Below, piece by piece: positions 31,773 to 38,935 of a DNA stretch of 42,328 bases. The DNA is taken from positions 1-42,328 of IMG/VR virus record IMGVR_UViG_3300027870_000322. One strand, written 5' to 3'. The notes beneath the pieces were generated by a model. It made no database searches. It was not told the DNA's origin and was given only the letters and a program-made list of their open reading frames with translations. The position numbers were made by a program, and so were the translations under genes. Origin of the DNA: a virus. The stretch's first letter is position 1, and each line of letters opens with the position of its first letter.

Positions 31773-31777
31773 ATAAT
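31772..31777 (+). promoter_or_regulatory. Putative -10 of the repressor maintenance promoter
   Basis: GATAAT lies 6 bases before the repressor ATG at 31784. The -35 region (about 31749-31754) is poor and overlaps operators, as expected of a PRM-type promoter needing repressor activation. The start would be leaderless or nearly so. Confidence 0.45.
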
Positions 31778-31783
31778 ATCGGA

Positions 31784-32494
31784 ATGTCGATAGGATTGAG
31801 AGTTAAACAAGCCCGCAAGGCAGCGCAGATGACTCAGATCGAGCTCGCTAGGAAAAGCGGGCTGAAGCAGAGTACGATTTCTGACCTTGAAGTAGGCAAA
31901 TCGCAAGGGACAACGTTTGTTGCCTCCCTTGCAGCGGCTATGGGTGTCAGTCCACTTTGGCTAGAAACCGGAAAAGGGAACATGGTGCCCAGCCTTATCC
32001 AGGTGCCTACCGTAGCGGATGACAACCCATTCCTAGAAGATTCGAGATCAATTCATGTTGGGGATGAGCCAGCGTCTGTGCCTATTCGGAAAGTAAAATT
32101 GAAGCTGCATGCCGGTATCTCTGGCTTTGAAACGGAGCCCGAGCAGGAAGACGGCGGCATCTTGCATATGCCGCTGGCACTTATCGAGCAGAATAGATTC
32201 GTCCCGCATCAGCTCCTGGCGACTCGTGTACGCGGCTGCAGTATGGAACCGATGATGTTCGAGGACGACTGGGTGGTAATCAATACCGCAGATAAGCAGG
32301 CAATAAGCCGCGAGATTTATGCTGTCAACTTCAACGGTGAAGCCTGCATAAAGCAGCTGCTGAATCGAGGTGGCCAGTGGTACTTGCATTCGCTGAACCC
32401 CGACTTCGGCCCGATCAACGTGCGCAGCGGACAATGCAATATTGTCGGACGCGTTGTCTACCAACCTGGCCGCCTAGTGACCGGCCGACTTTAG
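31784..32494 (+). CDS. CI-type repressor with S24 self-cleavage domain, 236 aa
   Basis: The N-terminal XRE helix-turn-helix (residues 1-60; VKQARKAAQMTQIELARKSGLKQSTISDLEVGK) is followed by a linker and a LexA/CI-type peptidase. Cleavage would occur at Ala110-Gly111 (KLHAGISGF), with the catalytic Ser153 in RGCSMEPMMF and Lys190 in EACIKQLL. It is expected to keep the lytic promoters silent and to be lost on RecA activation. The start at 31784 follows a GATAAT hexamer closely and gives the family-normal N-terminus. It diverges from cro. Confidence 0.93.
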   Translation: MSIGLRVKQARKAAQMTQIELARKSGLKQSTISDLEVGKSQGTTFVASLAAAMGVSPLWLETGKGNMVPSLIQVPTVADDNPFLEDSRSIHVGDEPASVPIRKVKLKLHAGISGFETEPEQEDGGILHMPLALIEQNRFVPHQLLATRVRGCSMEPMMFEDDWVVINTADKQAISREIYAVNFNGEACIKQLLNRGGQWYLHSLNPDFGPINVRSGQCNIVGRVVYQPGRLVTGRL

Positions 32495-32502
32495 CCTTTT
32501 AC

Positions 32503-32910
32503 ATGCGGAAAATTCTTCTCATATTGCTCGGCGCCGGCATCCTGATCTCCGCATTTTCTTCAAAGTCACCATCGCCGGCGCCTAGACAACCAGAACGGCC
32601 GAAGTCAGCAGAGCAGCTTGCTGCCGATGCAGCAAAAGAGAAGCGGTTCAGAAAAACCGTTTTGGTTGCTCAAACGATCAAAAACTCGCTACGAGACCCA
32701 GATTCACTCAAGTGGAGCGCAATTCTCGCCAATGACGACGGCAGCATAGTGTGCGTTGAGTATCGTGCGCGAAACGGGTTCGGCGGTATGAATGTTGAAC
32801 AGGCCAGCTACAGCAGAGGCAAGCTCAGCACTGATCCCAAGCCTTGGAACCGCTACTGCGCCAAGCAGCCTCTACACAACATGGCGTATGTACGCAACGC
32901 GGTAAGATAG
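32503..32910 (+). CDS. Membrane-anchored lysogeny-expressed protein, 135 aa
   Basis: It starts 8 bases after the repressor stop on the same strand, so it is probably co-transcribed with it in lysogens. A single hydrophobic N-terminus (MRKILLILLGAGILISAF) is followed by a Ser/Pro/Lys-rich linker, then a soluble domain with LVAQTIKNSLRDPDSLKW and SIVCVEYRARNGFGGMN. This layout suggests a protein anchored in the inner membrane facing the periplasm, or a secreted one. No lipobox is evident. The role is unknown, but the location fits a superinfection exclusion or lysogenic conversion gene. The terminator follows its stop by about 10 bases. Confidence 0.72.
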   Translation: MRKILLILLGAGILISAFSSKSPSPAPRQPERPKSAEQLAADAAKEKRFRKTVLVAQTIKNSLRDPDSLKWSAILANDDGSIVCVEYRARNGFGGMNVEQASYSRGKLSTDPKPWNRYCAKQPLHNMAYVRNAVR

Positions 32911-32920
32911 AAAATCCTAT

Positions 32921-32944
32921 AGCCCTGCTCGACAGGGCTTTGTT
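32921..32944 (+). terminator. Rho-independent terminator of the repressor operon
   Basis: AGCCCTG-CTCGA-CAGGGCT forms a 7-bp perfect stem with a 5-base loop, followed directly by TTTGTT. It lies 10 bases after the membrane protein stop and just before the rightward early promoter, isolating the two units. Confidence 0.85.
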
Positions 32945-32955
32945 GTGCGCAAAAA

Positions 32956-32998
32956 TATGGGAAAACCGGTTGACTCAAAATACCGGTTTCCCCATAAT
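32956..32998 (+). promoter_or_regulatory. Rightward early promoter (PL-like) with operators
   Basis: TTGACT (32970-32975) and CATAAT (32993-32998) are spaced exactly 17 bases apart. Two inverted TATGGG-x-A-N2-CCGGT sites (32956-32970 and, in opposite orientation, 32982-32996) embed this promoter in a long dyad, so repressor bound here would block it. It is the mirror of the promoter at 31716-31751 and drives the early genes from 33026. Confidence 0.87.
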
Positions 32999-33025
32999 TG
33001 CTCCATCAACCCTGATGGAGAGCAC

Positions 33026-33178
33026 ATGCGCACCTTCCACGTCACCGTCCGCACAGGCGGGCGCCCTACCGAATACATCGACGATCAGTCGCAGTCCGCT
33101 GCTGAGGCCTGGGACCGCGCAGCTGCGCGCGTCGGCGATCAGCCTTGCGGCATCACCGTGATCGCGGGGAGCCGCTGA
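33026..33178 (+). CDS. Small early protein, 50 aa
   Basis: The first gene of the rightward early operon begins about 27 bases after the -10, with a GGAG ribosome-binding site five bases before the ATG. The product starts MRTFHVTVRTGGRPTEYIDDQSQSAAEAW and is a short alpha/beta protein (two strands plus a helix) with no recognised function. Being first after an early promoter, it may be an antitermination-like or host take-over protein; this is inference. Its stop overlaps the next start as TGATG. Confidence 0.65.
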   Translation: MRTFHVTVRTGGRPTEYIDDQSQSAAEAWDRAAARVGDQPCGITVIAGSR

Positions 33179-33696
33179 TGGATTCGAATACGCCAAAGAG
33201 CCAACTGAGCGCTGCGGTCTCAGCTGCTCGCGCCTTCAAGCAACTCCTAGACATGCAAGCCCCGAACACGCTGTTCTTCCCGCGCCACAAGGGCGATGCG
33301 CGTACAACCGCCACCTATGCGCACGCCTCACTTTGGCTGGAGCAGGCCTCGCAAGAGTTGAAGTGCCCCGAGGGCACCCACATGGAGCGCCGTCTTGTCC
33401 TGCCCGTTGTCAACGTCATACCCGACCAGAGCGCAGGTGTACCAACGAATCAGCTCCAGCTGGTCGCCGATATCGTCGCTAGTACCGCCCAGCTCGTTAT
33501 TCAGGTCCTGGAAGAGCACGCTGGTCGCGGCGAACACCGCGGCCTTCTCGAAATCGTTGCTCGCTTCGGTAGCGAGACGAATCTGTCGCTCGAGCAGGTC
33601 GAGAGCAAGCGGGATGCTGTTCATGAGGGCGGTCCTGAAAAAGTTGATGAGCAGTCATTGTGCCACGGCGCTGCTGACAATCAGGAGGGCCGCTAA
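33178..33696 (+). CDS. Unknown early protein, 172 aa
   Basis: The start at 33178 is coupled to the upstream gene as TGATG and the stop to the downstream gene as TAATG. The N-terminal half (LSAAVSAARAFKQLLDMQAPNTLFFPRHKGDARTTATYAHASLW) is helical and well formed, while the C-terminal half is less typical and carries a minus-strand ORF with equally plausible coding (33328-33624). I do not recognise a family. Confidence 0.6.
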   Translation: MDSNTPKSQLSAAVSAARAFKQLLDMQAPNTLFFPRHKGDARTTATYAHASLWLEQASQELKCPEGTHMERRLVLPVVNVIPDQSAGVPTNQLQLVADIVASTAQLVIQVLEEHAGRGEHRGLLEIVARFGSETNLSLEQVESKRDAVHEGGPEKVDEQSLCHGAADNQEGR

Positions 33697-34247
33697 TGGA
33701 CGGCCAGATCCGCCTCCGCCAGCCGCAGGAGATGCGCGCCCTGCCGCCGCGCCCGGCCCGCACCACGCTGACCGTCGCAGGTCAGGATGTTTCTGACGCC
33801 GCTCCCTCCCGCATCGTCATTAAGAAGATCGACGGCGTGCTCCGACGTGTACGCGTGCCGGGTCCGCAACAGCCTACTGTCGCTACGCTGCGCAAGGCGA
33901 TCCTCGACTGCGCCCTCCAAGCGACCCGCGCCGAGCCGCACGACTCGGACCGCCGCCTGCACAGCTTTATCGCGAAGCTGTCCGGAACGATGGAAGGCCT
34001 GGGCGAGCGCGAGCTGGATGCGGTGCTGTGGAACTTGATGGAGACGAAGGTCACGCCATCCCATCAACCCGATGCCGCCGCTCTGTTTGACCGAAAAGCT
34101 ACCGCCGACGAATGCTTCGGCATCGACTGGTGGAACAGCCTCACCGAAGGGAGCCGCCGGCACTGGCTCGACGTGTCTCAGTCGGCTTCGCCGGCAGACG
34201 CATGGGCCGCATTCAAGGAAAGCGACCCACGCGTGCGAGGTGCGTGA
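33696..34247 (+). CDS. Unknown early protein, 183 aa
   Basis: A strong AGGAGG lies 7 bases before the ATG, which overlaps the upstream stop as TAATG. The N-terminus is basic and proline-rich (residues 1-40), and the centre is helical. The C-terminus has ECFGIDWWNSLTEGSRRHWLDVSQSASPADAW, a tryptophan-rich patch that may bind a host target or nucleic acid. The family is not recognised; it is typical of prophage early-region small proteins. Confidence 0.6.
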   Translation: MDGQIRLRQPQEMRALPPRPARTTLTVAGQDVSDAAPSRIVIKKIDGVLRRVRVPGPQQPTVATLRKAILDCALQATRAEPHDSDRRLHSFIAKLSGTMEGLGERELDAVLWNLMETKVTPSHQPDAAALFDRKATADECFGIDWWNSLTEGSRRHWLDVSQSASPADAWAAFKESDPRVRGA

Positions 34248-34248
34248 C

Positions 34249-34341
34249 ATGGGCTTCCGCTCCCTCTACCGCTACTACCGCTTCATCGGCATGCCGCGCC
34301 TGGAGGCGCTGGCCCGGGCCTACCGCAACCGGATGCCCTGA
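34249..34341 (+). CDS. Very small basic ORF, 30 aa
   Basis: The ATG at 34249 has GAGG about 9 bases before it and lies one base after the upstream stop. The product MGFRSLYRYYRFIGMPRLEA then LARAYRNRMP is rich in Arg and Tyr and could form a short amphipathic helix. Tight packing between two coding genes and the ribosome-binding site support it, but it is short enough to be doubtful. Confidence 0.4.
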   Translation: MGFRSLYRYYRFIGMPRLEALARAYRNRMP

Positions 34342-34342
34342 C

Positions 34343-34531
34343 ATGCACCGCATCTCGCCAGATCGCGCCGCGCTGGAGATCGCACACACCAAAGTGCGCA
34401 GCAGCTGGCCGCTGGACGAGATGCTCAAGAACCCCAGCCTCAAGATCATCCTCGAGGTGGTCGCCCGCCGGCACATGCAGCGCCGAGCGTGCGTAGACGT
34501 GAAGAAGCTGCAAGCCAACGACCAAGACTAA
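34343..34531 (+). CDS. Small helical early protein, 62 aa
   Basis: It starts at the ATG at 34343, one base after the previous stop. The product (MHRISPDRAALEIAHTKVRS then SWPLDEMLKNPSLKIILEVVARRHM) is a compact helical protein ending in a basic region (RRACVDVKK). No family is recognised. It has the shape of small nucleic-acid or host-protein binding inhibitors in phage early regions. Confidence 0.55.
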   Translation: MHRISPDRAALEIAHTKVRSSWPLDEMLKNPSLKIILEVVARRHMQRRACVDVKKLQANDQD

Positions 34532-34542
34532 TAGGAATAGGA

Positions 34543-34809
34543 ATGGACAATCAGCACAAGAAAATCAAGGGCTATCGCGACCTCTCCCAGGCCGAGATCG
34601 ACTTGATGAACGAGATCAAAGCCAAGGGTGAAGAGCTGCGCGCCCTGGTGAAGAAGATCGAATCGACCATCGGCCCGGCGCCGGCCGTTGAGGACGGCAT
34701 CGCGCACGAAGCTGACAGCCCGCACTACTGGCTGCGTTACGCCGAGAGCAGCTTCCGCACCGGCGTGATGTTCGCAGTCCGCGCTGTCGCCCAACCAGCC
34801 TCGTACTAA
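34543..34809 (+). CDS. acb2: Acb2/Tad1-type cyclic nucleotide sponge (anti-CBASS), 88 aa
   Basis: The sequence has the hallmark ends of the Acb2/Tad1 hairpin family: GYRDLSQAEIDLMNEIKAKG (residues 10-29) and, near the C-terminus, HYWLRYAESSFRTGVMFAVRAVAQP (61-85), the RxxxxFxxGxMxxxRAVAQP-like motif. Acb2 binds cyclic oligonucleotide signals of host CBASS defence, and related proteins act on Thoeris signals. The length (about 90) is normal. AGGA lies 9 bases upstream. It belongs to the rightward early operon, expressed at the time when CBASS would sense infection. Activity against a given signal is not shown by sequence. Confidence 0.82.
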   Translation: MDNQHKKIKGYRDLSQAEIDLMNEIKAKGEELRALVKKIESTIGPAPAVEDGIAHEADSPHYWLRYAESSFRTGVMFAVRAVAQPASY

Positions 34810-34820
34810 GCGAGGACGCA

Positions 34821-35171
34821 ATGGCTAAGAAAGCATTCGCAGTCTTCCTGCAGGAGCTGTGCGACGGCCGCACCCACGCGGAGCTCAGCGACCAGATGGC
34901 CCTCCTCCTCGAGAAGGTAAAGGAAACCGGCAAGGGCGGCGAGCTGACCTTGAAGCTGAAGGTGAAGCCAGCCGGCCGCGGCGCCGACGTCGACAAGATC
35001 GTCATCGGCGAAAGCGTCACCCTCAAGCTGCCGAACCCCGAACGCGGCGAGGACTTCTTCTGGCTTACCGAAGACCACGACCTGTCCCGCAACCATCCAC
35101 GCCAGGGCAACCTGGAACTGCGCGACGCCACCCCATCCCAACCTATCACCCTGAAGGAAGCATCGAAGTGA
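34821..35171 (+). CDS. Conserved hypothetical early protein, 116 aa
   Basis: The product starts MAKKAFAVFLQELCDGRTHAEL and contains a strand-rich middle (ELTLKLKVKPAGRGADVDKIVIGESVTLKLP) and a C-terminal LRDATPSQPITLKEASK. The family occurs next to DUF2303 genes in many prophages, but its function is unknown. The downstream GTG overlaps its stop as GTGA. Confidence 0.7.
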   Translation: MAKKAFAVFLQELCDGRTHAELSDQMALLLEKVKETGKGGELTLKLKVKPAGRGADVDKIVIGESVTLKLPNPERGEDFFWLTEDHDLSRNHPRQGNLELRDATPSQPITLKEASK

Positions 35172-35992
35172 ACGACAACAATAACGGCCTGGCCAAGGCC
35201 ATCGAATGCGTGGCCGCTTTGGCACAATCGGCTTCGGCCGTCCATGAAATCGGGAATACCTACCAGGTGATGGTGCCCGAAGGCTACAAGATCGTCGACC
35301 TGACGGCCGCCATCGAAAAGGCTGGCGACGCGCCCCGCCGCAAGACCGGCACCGTGCACCTGAGCGAGATCGGCAGCTTCAACGTGTTCGTCGCCGACCA
35401 GGGCGAGTCGGGCCACGTCTACATTTACGCCGATCCCGATGCGCGCACCTTGACCGCCGTGCTGAACGACCACGTGCACGGCGATGAAGAAGCCGGCTGG
35501 CGTGACCACCGCGCCGTCTTCCAGGCCGAGCTGAGCCGCGAGTTCAACACCTGGATGCGCAACAACAAGCAGCCGATGGAACAGGAAGCATTCGCCATTT
35601 TCCTCGAAGACAACATCGCCGACGTCGTCGAGCCGTCCGGCGAAATGCTGCTGCAGGTTGCACTGACACTGCAGGCCAAGACCGAAGTCAACTTCAGCAG
35701 CCAACGCCGCCTGGACAATGGCCAGGTCCAGTTCGCCTACAGCGAGACCATCGATGCGCGCGCTGCCGCCGGCACTATCGAGATCCCGCGCGAGTTCGCC
35801 ATCGGCGCCCGCCTCTTCAAGAACGGCGAAGGCTACAAGGTGCGTGCGCGCCTGAAGTACCGCCTGGGCGGAGGCAAGGTCAAGTTCTGGTACGAGCTCG
35901 ACCGCCCTGAAACCGTCATCGAAGACGCCTTCCAGGCCTACATCGACTCGGCGCGCGAGAACGGCTTCACCGTCCTCCTCGGTAAACCATAA
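35168..35992 (+). CDS. DUF2303 family protein, 274 aa
   Basis: It starts at a GTG (35168) overlapping the upstream TGA, with AAGGAAG about 8 bases before it; the longer upstream frame is a shadow. The sequence has features of the DUF2303/YfdQ-like family: YQVMVPEGYKIVDLTAAIEKA, the middle FNVFVADQGESGHVYIYADPDARTLTAVLNDH, and FAIFLEDNIADVVEPSGEMLLQVALTLQAK. The biochemical role is unknown. It is often clustered with recombination or DNA-modification genes in phage early operons. Confidence 0.85.
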   Translation: MNDNNNGLAKAIECVAALAQSASAVHEIGNTYQVMVPEGYKIVDLTAAIEKAGDAPRRKTGTVHLSEIGSFNVFVADQGESGHVYIYADPDARTLTAVLNDHVHGDEEAGWRDHRAVFQAELSREFNTWMRNNKQPMEQEAFAIFLEDNIADVVEPSGEMLLQVALTLQAKTEVNFSSQRRLDNGQVQFAYSETIDARAAAGTIEIPREFAIGARLFKNGEGYKVRARLKYRLGGGKVKFWYELDRPETVIEDAFQAYIDSARENGFTVLLGKP

Positions 35993-36007
35993 AAGAAAGA
36001 TCCTGCC

Positions 36008-36391
36008 ATGCACAAACGAGCATTCCAACAGGGCGCGCGCATCCCCATGACGACCGAGACCTACCAGCGTTTGGCGCTCCAGCTGCGCATGGCAGGCGAA
36101 GCACTGATCACGCACCCGACGCCGGATACCTACAACCAGCTGTCTAAGCTCTTCGCGACCTTGGGCCGTGCCGGCCTGGCCGGCGACGAGCTCGACCTGG
36201 GCAACGATGCGCTGTCCGACATCTGCGACCGCTTTGAGGAAGAGGGCCGCATCCGCATCACGGACATCGAAGCCGAGCACATCCGCACCGCAATCGCCAA
36301 CATGGACAGGCGCCTGCCGGCCGTGGCCGTCAATCACCTGCGCCAGGCCCAGTGCGAAGTCGAAGTCTACTGCGCCAGTGTCGGCGCCTGA
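36008..36391 (+). CDS. Unknown early protein, 127 aa
   Basis: The helical protein starts MHKRAFQQGARIPMTTETYQRL; an alternative start is the ATG at 36047. No family is recognised. The segment SKLFATLGRAGLAGDELDLGNDALSDICDRFEEEG suggests paired helices. It lies 15 bases after the DUF2303 gene and 10 before the next gene in the early operon. Confidence 0.6.
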   Translation: MHKRAFQQGARIPMTTETYQRLALQLRMAGEALITHPTPDTYNQLSKLFATLGRAGLAGDELDLGNDALSDICDRFEEEGRIRITDIEAEHIRTAIANMDRRLPAVAVNHLRQAQCEVEVYCASVGA

Positions 36392-36401
36392 AAGGACCAC
36401 C

Positions 36402-36749
36402 GTGAGCACCACTACCCTCACCGCTTCCTACCTGCACAGCCTGCGCGACCTGATCGCCGACGATGGCCGTGCCGCTGCCTACCAGTCGCTGGGCCAGTAC
36501 CGCACCGCCCTGCTGACGCACATCTGCGAGCAGCTGGTGGCGCTCGACGAAGTCGCCGATCAAGAACTGATCCCGCTGGAGCCGGCAGGCTGGCGCGCAT
36601 TCATGGCCGAGGTGTCGTCGTTCGCGAACTGCTTGGTGAATGGCGACATGCTGGCCGCGAAGGCGCGGGCGCTGCTGCGGCGCCGGGCTGTCTTCCGGAT
36701 TGCCGCTGACCCAATTCAGTCACCCACCGAGATGAAGGATGCCGCCTGA
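36402..36749 (+). CDS. Unknown helical early protein, 115 aa
   Basis: A GTG start at 36402 is chosen because AAGGA is 6 bases upstream; the longer frame is a shadow of the previous gene. The product (TTTLTASYLHSLRDLIADDG then YQSLGQYRTALLTHICEQLVALDEVADQELIPLEP) is helical. Its stop overlaps the methyltransferase start as TGATG, implying coupled translation, so it may be a regulator or partner of the methyltransferase. The family is unrecognised. Confidence 0.6.
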   Translation: MSTTTLTASYLHSLRDLIADDGRAAAYQSLGQYRTALLTHICEQLVALDEVADQELIPLEPAGWRAFMAEVSSFANCLVNGDMLAAKARALLRRRAVFRIAADPIQSPTEMKDAA

Positions 36750-38935
36750 TGAAACGCGACCTGATGACCATGGCGCTCGACCTGGGTAACGAGCTGATCA
36801 TCGACAACTTCGCCGGCGGCGGCGGGACCAGCACCGGCCTAGAGGCCGCATTCGGCCGCCCGGTCGATATCGCGATCAACCATGACCCCGAGGCACTAGC
36901 AATGCACGCGATCAACCACCCGCACACGAAGCACCTGTGCGAGAGCGTGTGGGACGTCGACCCGATCGAGGTGACCGGCAACCAGCCGGTGGGCCTGGTG
37001 TGGCTGTCGCCGGACTGCAAACACTTCAGCAAGGCAAAGGGCGGCAAGCCAGTCGAGAAGAAGATTCGCGGCCTGGCCTGGGTGACCATGCGCTGGGCGG
37101 CGAAATGCAAGCCGCGCGTGATCATGCTTGAGAACGTCGAGGAGTTCCAGACCTGGGGGCCGCTGAAGCAGTTGGACGACGGCACCTGGCGTCCGGACCC
37201 GGCGAAGCGCGGTGTCACCTTCCGCAGCTTCGTCCGCCAGCTGGAGCAGCACGGCTACAAGGTCGAGCACCGCGAGCTGCGCGCCAGCGACCATGCGACG
37301 CCGACGATCCGCAAGCGCTTCTTCCTGGTGGCGCGCCGCGACGGCCTGCCAATCCGCTGGCCGGTGGCCACCCACGGCGCGCCGAACTCGCCGGGCGTCC
37401 TGGCCGGCAAGCTACAGCCGCACCGCACCGCGGCGGAATGCATCGACTGGTCACTGCCGTGCCCGAGCATCTTCGGCCGCAAGCGTCCGCTGGCCGATGC
37501 CACGCTGCGCCGCATCGCGAAGGGCATCATGCGCTACGTGGTCGACGCGGCGGATCCGTTCATCGTCGGCCAGGGCGGCCCGATCTACGCCGGCAAGCCG
37601 GTGACGTCCAACCAGCCGTTCGGCACCCTGACGACCGAGAACCACCGCGCCGTGGTCGTGCCGAGCATCGTCCCGGTCACGCACCAGGGCAGCGACCGCA
37701 GCGAGTCGGTGCACGAGCCGTTCCGCACGATCACCGGCGCCCAGCGCGGCGAGAAGGCGCTGGCCACTGCCACGATGGTGCAAGTCGGATATGGCGAACG
37801 TCCAGGCGTGTATCACTGCCAAGCATGTGCGCTCGACTTCGAGGACAAGCATGCCACCGGCGCCGGTGGGCTTGCGCCGGCCGAGTGCCCGCAGTGCGGC
37901 GAAGAAGAGCGTATCTCGGTAGTGCGCGCCCCTCAGGAGCCACGCGCTCTCGATATTGATCGGCCCCTCGGCACGGTTGTCGGCTCCACCAAGGCCGCTC
38001 TGGTCACCGCATTCCTCAACGAGCACGCGAACGCCAGCAATCAGCGCGTCATGCCGGCGGACGAGCCGCTGCGTACGATCTGCGCTCAGGTCAAGGGCGG
38101 CCACTTCAGCATGGTCTCGGCCGCCCTGGTCGGCGTGGGTGGGCGCGCCGGCGACAGCCGCCCGCGCGGCGCCGACGAGCCGACAGCCACGATCACGGCG
38201 AAGGCTGACACCGCGGTGGCGACTGCCTTCCTCGCCAAGCACTACACCGGCGTCGTCGGTTCCGAACTGGAGCAGCCGATCGGCACCGTGACCAGCACGG
38301 ACCACCACAGCCTGGTCACGGCCCACCTGACGAAGTTCCGCACCGGCTCGACCGGCAGCGACCTGACCGAGCCTGTGCCGACGATCACGGCGGGGCCTAA
38401 AGAGAACCCCGCCGGCGCACCGCACGCGCTGGGTCTGGTGTCGAGCCACCTGGTGAAGCTGCGCGGCACCAGCACCGCTGCCGGCGCCGACGAACCGCTG
38501 CACACGATCAGCGCCGGCGGCCAGCATCACGCCGAGGTGCGAGCCTTCCTGCTGAAGTACTACGGCACTGACCAGGACCCGCGACTCAACGAGCCGCTGC
38601 ACACCGTGACGACGAAGGATCGTTACGGCCTGGTCACGATCCAGGGCGTGGACTACCAGATCGTCGACATCGGCCTGCGAATGTTGGCGCCGCACGAACT
38701 GTACCGCGCCCAGGGCTTCCCGGCCGACTACATCATCGACGAGATTCCGGACCCGGCGCTGCTGTTCGTCGGCGGCGAGCAGGTGGACGTCGACCCACTG
38801 TCGCTACCGCGCATCCGGCTCACTAAGTCGGCGCAAGTACGCATGTGCGGCAACAGCGTATGCCCGCCGCTGTCGGAGGCGCTTATCCGCGCAAACTTTG
38901 CGCACGAGCGCGAGATTCTTGCGAGAGCAGCATGA
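36749..38935 (+). CDS. DNA C5-cytosine methyltransferase with repeat-rich target domain, 728 aa
   Basis: This would methylate cytosine C5 in phage or host DNA. Motif I is IIDNFAGGGGTSTGLEAA (17-34), the catalytic motif IV is SPDCKHFS with Cys90, motif VI is ENV (128-130), and motif VIII is RKRFFLVAR. The target-recognition half is unusual: nine units with core (E/Q/R)P-x-x-T-(I/L/V)-T-x (about residues 285-630) and a four-cysteine zinc-finger-like insert (YHCQACALDF...AECPQCGEE, about 355-386). Motifs IX/X lie near the C-terminus (VRMCGNSVCPPLSEALI). No restriction partner is seen, so it likely protects phage DNA or regulates expression. Confidence 0.85.
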   Translation: MKRDLMTMALDLGNELIIDNFAGGGGTSTGLEAAFGRPVDIAINHDPEALAMHAINHPHTKHLCESVWDVDPIEVTGNQPVGLVWLSPDCKHFSKAKGGKPVEKKIRGLAWVTMRWAAKCKPRVIMLENVEEFQTWGPLKQLDDGTWRPDPAKRGVTFRSFVRQLEQHGYKVEHRELRASDHATPTIRKRFFLVARRDGLPIRWPVATHGAPNSPGVLAGKLQPHRTAAECIDWSLPCPSIFGRKRPLADATLRRIAKGIMRYVVDAADPFIVGQGGPIYAGKPVTSNQPFGTLTTENHRAVVVPSIVPVTHQGSDRSESVHEPFRTITGAQRGEKALATATMVQVGYGERPGVYHCQACALDFEDKHATGAGGLAPAECPQCGEEERISVVRAPQEPRALDIDRPLGTVVGSTKAALVTAFLNEHANASNQRVMPADEPLRTICAQVKGGHFSMVSAALVGVGGRAGDSRPRGADEPTATITAKADTAVATAFLAKHYTGVVGSELEQPIGTVTSTDHHSLVTAHLTKFRTGSTGSDLTEPVPTITAGPKENPAGAPHALGLVSSHLVKLRGTSTAAGADEPLHTISAGGQHHAEVRAFLLKYYGTDQDPRLNEPLHTVTTKDRYGLVTIQGVDYQIVDIGLRMLAPHELYRAQGFPADYIIDEIPDPALLFVGGEQVDVDPLSLPRIRLTKSAQVRMCGNSVCPPLSEALIRANFAHEREILARAA
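37605..38630 (+). repeat. Nine protein-coding repeats in the methyltransferase target domain
   Basis: Each unit of roughly 33-45 residues carries EPLxTI(T/S)-like core sequence (QPFGTLTT, EPFRTITG, RPLGTVVG, EPLRTICA, EPTATITA, QPIGTVTS, EPVPTITA, EPLHTISA, EPLHTVTT). The DNA is diverged, so this is an ancient protein repeat. Confidence 0.75.

Noticed and set aside
34616-36421. Minus-strand frame of about 600 codons across the early operon
   Set aside because: It lies opposite several coupled plus-strand genes with ribosome-binding sites; its sequence is the complement of these coding frames.
37451-38695. Minus-strand frame inside the methyltransferase
   Set aside because: Shadow frame caused by high GC at third positions; no start signal, and the plus strand carries all catalytic motifs.
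36749-38935. Restriction-modification system
   Set aside because: No endonuclease gene was seen near the methyltransferase.
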